Notes under the pieces: generated by a model | What the model was told of the DNA's origin: nothing | Seen by the model: the letters and a program-made list of their open reading frames with translations, nothing else | Databases searched by the model: none | From: Clitopilus passeckerianus | Taxonomy: Eukaryota > Basidiomycota > Agaricomycetes > Agaricales > Entolomataceae | Assembly (NCBI GenBank): GCA_944990035.1 | Contig: CALYLX010000077.1 | Location: forward strand, 248,001 to 312,000 | DNA: 64,000 bases | Direction of reading: 5' to 3' | Made by a program: the position numbers and the translations under genes | Shown: piece after piece, positions 60,206 through 64,000 of the stretch | Layout: every line of letters starts with the position of its first letter | Numbering within the stretch: the first letter of the stretch is position 1

Positions 60206-60771
60206 AAATAGCGCGACCACAGAACAAGACTTTGGTGCCTCGGTCGGTATTGACGATTGGCCGACAAATGGTGAGCTCGATCAGTCCCTGTTCAACCCAA
60301 TATGAGCTCATGTTACTCACGAAGGTGGTAGGAACACGGAGCCCATTATAATCCGTCAACACTTGGGCGACGGCCGCCCCTGCCGACCCGTGTATCGGGG
60401 GTGGTTTGGTACTTGGTGAAATGCTAACAGGTACTGACCTGGAGGTTCTAGGAACGCTAGGAACATCATGATGCGACTAAGTCCACAAAAAAGCCGCCCT
60501 ACTTTGGAGGGGTGTCTACAGGCTAGTAGCATGTCATATTTCAGCGAAACAGGCTGGCACGAACACTTACAGATTCGCCTTTCTGTCTTACTTCTGTATT
60601 ACCTCCATTACCTTTCAAGAGTCCTTATATTTTTGGGTTGGGGTTCGTCATGTTTAGACGATCATGAGGGTACCGTGATTGGGAGGAGTTGAAAAGTGCT
60701 CTTGGGGCAGAGAGAGCCTGAATTATAAGTGCTTTATCGTTAAGATTCTATGGCTGCTACGACTCGAACTT
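60206..60771. other. Upstream region without supported gene
   Basis: Minus-strand frames at 60135-60362 and nearby contain possible short exons but no family match. A second minus-strand TATA-like element lies near 60625. Confidence 0.35.
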
Positions 60772-60955
60772 TGACACAAAAGACTCTGAAGTCTCTGAAT
60801 GGTTGAATCTGCGGGAGAAGCCGAACATAGCGATTTGTGCCGTAGCCAAGCCGAAAGCTGGGCTCTCTCCTGGAGTCTGGTTCCGTTCCGTCATCATTTT
60901 GTCTCGTCTTCAGATCTCTGGCAATACTGCAGGCTGTGGATCATGTTTTAGATTG
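60772..60955. repeat. Diverged direct repeat, right copy
   Basis: Partner of the repeat at 59102-59330 (see there). The clearest shared stretch is TGTGCCGTAGCCAAGCCG near 60836. Confidence 0.45.
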
Positions 60956-61241
60956 AGTGGAGGCGAATACCAGAATTTTCTGCGTATACGGATAGGCAGT
61001 ACCTCGACGACTTCATCCTCTGTTTAAACTCTTTCATTTGGTTCAAAGGTACGATCATCTGCCAACGGGGCGAAAGAAGGGATTCGCCTGGATATTGAGC
61101 TCGGAATGAAAACCGTACCGGCCAGGGCATACCTCTGTCAAGTGGGTCATTTAATGGACTGGCTTGCTTGCTGGCCTGTTTTAATTCCGGTCACGAGAGA
61201 GCCCAATTGCGTCTTTCACGCGACCGAGCTGCCGCAACGGA

Positions 61242-61480
61242 ATGTCGAAGAGCCCCGGGCCCAAACCAGAAGACCACGCTGGTCGCACAATGGTTCTGTG
61301 CTTCGATGGAACTGGAAACTATATAGGCGATTGCGTACGCCTTCTCTTCCACTCGCTCTTGGTCGTTGTTGACCCGATTGCTAGCTCTCCAATGGTACGA
61401 ACCTTTTCTCGATGCTACTTGAGGATGATTCATCCAAGCAACTCGTCTACTATCAGACAGAAATATACAGATGCGTGGCT
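61242..61480 (+). pseudogene. Relic of a DUF2235 hydrolase
   Basis: Opens MSKSPGPKPEDHAGRTMVLCFDGTGN, which is split here as KPEDHAGR and TMVLCFDGTGN. The latter is the hallmark N-terminal nucleophile-strand motif of DUF2235 (Tle1-like alpha/beta hydrolase) proteins. About 90 bp on, in another frame, comes LFSMLLEDDSSKQLVYYQT, the next conserved block. The connecting sequence has lost the conserved residues between them, and the rest of the domain (several hundred residues) is absent. Therefore a truncated pseudogene, not a working enzyme. Confidence 0.75.
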
Positions 61481-61923
61481 GGAAATAGCATACTAAATGG
61501 CCCTCTTACATTGAAGATCGCTCTCGTGAGCTTCCGACCAAGCCCTGACGAACCATTATCCATAGTGACAGATCCGTGGTCAGACTTGAGACTACATGTT
61601 CGCAACAACCGTCGCATCGCATATACAAGGCAACGAGACGCACTTGGAATTATCCCAGTGGCCACTGACACAGGGTGATAAATATTTGTTCTTCATCCCT
61701 AAACCCTAATTGACTGTTACTGAAGATGTTCTATGAGCTGTAGAATCGGTGTTCGCTGTTAGGCTGGAGAGTATCCGAAGGTGTAGGCTGGGACCTCTAT
61801 GGTACGTGATAGTGCGTAGATGGGACGTATCGTTGTTCAATAGTCGACTCGCCATGCTGTCCGTAGGTAGTAAATAGACTATGAAAAGCCGGGAGGTAGA
61901 TATAATAAAGCACGCTACACGGT
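61481..61923. other. Short spacer
   Basis: About 0.44 kb between the DUF2235 relic and the 3' end of the GPI-protein gene; no gene seen. Confidence 0.5.
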
Positions 61924-62909
61924 TTAGAAGGGAACGAGTGCTACTATAACTCCCATAATCATTCCAAAGAACACGGGAATCATAGATGCAGCCTCAGATA
62001 TAGTCTTCGACCCATTGACGCTTGGGAATGGACTGCTTGCACCAAAGGTGAAGGTCGAAGATGTAGTGGTCGGACTGTTGGTTGACTTAACTCCTGTGTA
62101 GAGATGGATAGAGAGCAGACTTACCTCGTAGGCAAAGTCGGTGTTGTAGCAGTCAGTGTAAGGGCTCCAGCAGGTGAATCCGTGCTGGTGGTAAGCGTCC
62201 ATGTGGGAACGCTGAGCGACGGATTGGTGTAAGATGGTATCGTAATAACATCGTCAGTGGTAGTCTTCTTAGTCGTGGTGGTATGTTTTGTGGTAGGGCT
62301 GGGAGCAGGAGTATAATGCGTCGTCGTCTTATGGGTGGTATAATGTGTGGTCGTATGCACACTTCCCGAAGAACATTTAGGGTTGCCCGCAGAATCGCGG
62401 TAGCAGTAGTATCCGTAAGCTAAGGTAGAACATCAGAAGAAGAATTCGCGACATGATGCGTGGGTAACTTACGGCAACAGAAATTGTCACCGGAACACTT
62501 TGCGTATCCGGACTTGGTACAGTAGCTTCCGCCGACACCCGTGCAGATTTTGCCATTCGGACAACAGCCACGTTTGCCTCCCCATATGCCGCAGTAGGTC
62601 CCAACGGGGCAGCAGCCAGCACCTATTGCGTTGTTTAGTAAAAGCAAGTCTGCCGCTGAAGAGTAGCTCACCGTCACTGCAGATGTAGTATCCAGGATCG
62701 CAGTAGTAGCCTCTTTCGACGAGGTTGTTGCGCTTCTCCGAGGCCGAATCAAAGGCCGACGAACGAAGCAGAGGAGGGATTAATCCCGATGGCCCATCAT
62801 TCCCTGGTGGTGTTGCCAATACCTCCGCAACGGGAGAGAATTCAGCGAATTCTGCTAGCGATGGGCTAATGAGAGCAGCGAGAACGAAGGCGGCCTGCGA
62901 GAGAATCAT
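61924..62909 (-). CDS. Cysteine-rich GPI-anchored surface protein
   Basis: Exons 62909-62672, 62622-62473, 62419-62125, 62074-61924. The signal peptide is MILSQAAFVLAALISPSLA. A Cys-rich domain of about 80 residues follows (GYYCDPGYYICSDG, CCPVGTYCG, GCCPNGKICTG, GDNFCC, GYYCYRD), with paired CC motifs typical of fungal secreted cell-surface proteins. Then a long Thr/Ser/Pro-rich stalk (TTHYTTHKTTTHYTP) for O-mannosylation, and a C-terminal hydrophobic end after VNGSKTISEAAS fitting a GPI signal. Probably at the cell wall or plasma membrane outer face; function unknown. TATAAG lies about 70 bp upstream near 62977. Confidence 0.8.
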
Positions 62910-64000
62910 GCTCAGTGGGTATTGTGTTCACTGTCTCGAGACGGGGATTTACGCGGTCAATGATGAGTTCCAGGCTTATAAGCAGTCAAGGGCGTCTTTG
63001 TTCTCACAAGAAGTCACTAAAACCGGCGAGAATTGGGGTAAACGAACTCTGAGGTTGAGACTTGGTGGCCCTCATCGCATAGAACAATGCCAGCTTCTGT
63101 CAAGCCTGTCACTGCCCCTGAGTGCTATGGCAGATGAATGTCAATTGATGCAGATCATCGCTCATACGTCCAGGTGATTCCTCGGGTGCAACTTGGGCCA
63201 CGAAATATGAGCTGCCAGCCTACGCCAAGAGTTCTGAAAGGCCCGAAAGAGAAGGCATACACCTATTTTGTGTACCGCCGGTGGGGCGACGAAGGCGTGT
63301 GCGACGACTCGGAGGACAGTTTCAACGTTTTGTGAGAAGTACCACATATCATGTGAGAGCCCATCTGTTCATCGTTCTCTTAAAACAAGGCGATTTCCTG
63401 ATGATCAGGGATGCCGATCCTTATCGAGTTACATTGCAGATCCTACGTCGTCGGAGAAAGGGGTAATTGGAGGAGAACCTCTTGCATTCTGTAACAAATG
63501 CCCGAATTTGGATCAACATGTCGTAGACAGTAGACTCGAACACTGCTTCGACGAGTGAAAATTCGGCCGAACTGGCCAAAACTTGAAAGTGATGGACGAA
63601 GAAAAGAGATAGCAAATTCTATGGCCAATTCTGGAGAGTCCTGGCAATAAGTATACCCTGACATTGTAGACGTTATTTGCTAGAATAGATTGAAGGAACG
63701 CTACACAGTGACCAAAGGTGGATAGTATGTTAAGCTGAGAGAAGAACGGTGTCCTGGACGAGGTTCTGGCGCAAAGTTGACGCTGACGCGTATACCGTGA
63801 GACCGTCGGAATTCGGTTGAAATACCAGCTGTATCGCCTCGGTCTTGGGATTGCAACTAATCAATTCGGTGCCTCCCCTGTTAGGTTTTTCTGTCGTAGA
63901 ACAGGGAATTTTGGATTCCAGATAACGTGCTGACACTCTATACCAGCTTGGAAAGCCCAGAGAATAGAGATTCCTGAACTTTCCAGATGTCAAAAAAATG
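62910..64000. other. Right edge of window, no supported gene
   Basis: About 1.1 kb. The minus frame 63730-63993 runs toward the window edge without an ATG and could be the end of a gene lying beyond it, but shows no domain. Other frames overlap and lack features. Confidence 0.35.

Overview
This window looks like chromosomal DNA of a mushroom-forming basidiomycete (Agaricomycetes). Genes are cut by many introns of about 46-65 nt with GT(A/G)NGT donors and CTNAC-like branch points. Several proteins belong to families typical of that group: DUF6699, DUF6534, F-box-like proteins, DUF2235, and an aegerolysin-like protein. I found no convincing tRNA, rRNA, CRISPR array or intact transposon. Gene models were spliced by eye and checked by reading-frame arithmetic only.

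Layout. 0-7.6 kb: a large DDX60-like Ski2-type DExH helicase (15 exons, one apparent +1 frameshift) convergent with a DUF6699 protein. 9.7-20.9 kb: sparse conserved genes, namely an F-box-like protein, an HhH-GPD DNA glycosylase and an HMG-box transcription factor, separated by 2-4.5 kb stretches with no supported gene. 23.5-32.1 kb: a tandem pair of glycine-rich proteins, a multi-pass membrane protein and a 15-exon DUF6534 membrane protein.

32.4-44.2 kb is an accessory segment made of two diverged tandem units. Unit 1 (about 32.4-37.4 kb) carries a small secreted protein gene and a divergent pair of unknown genes (P1 minus, Q1 plus). Unit 2 (about 37.5-44.2 kb) carries decayed copies of all three plus about 3.5 kb of extra DNA holding a related gene (U) and an aminoglycoside-phosphotransferase-like relic. 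Genes R (45.1 kb), S (47.2 kb) and T (56.8 kb) follow. The proteins of P1, Q1, U, R, S and T look unrelated at first, but each has a disordered Pro/Ser/Gln/Gly-rich N-terminus, in most a Gly/Asn-rich beta-type block, then a phase-1 intron, then a short motif of the type aromatic/hydrophobic-x-N-N/G-x(4)-hydrophobic-x-G-G. In R, S and T this motif lies on an exon of exactly 144 nt flanked by phase-1 introns. This dispersed family, apparently built around a symmetrical exon, is the best candidate in the window for an undescribed system. Its function is unknown.

48.7-64 kb holds a 279-residue membrane protein, about 4 kb of GC-rich degenerate repeats, gene T, a small secreted protein with dibasic sites and a cationic helix, an aegerolysin-like protein, a DUF2235 hydrolase relic and a cysteine-rich GPI-anchored surface protein. 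The left third reads as conserved housekeeping/regulatory DNA; the right half reads as fast-evolving accessory DNA with local duplication and decay.
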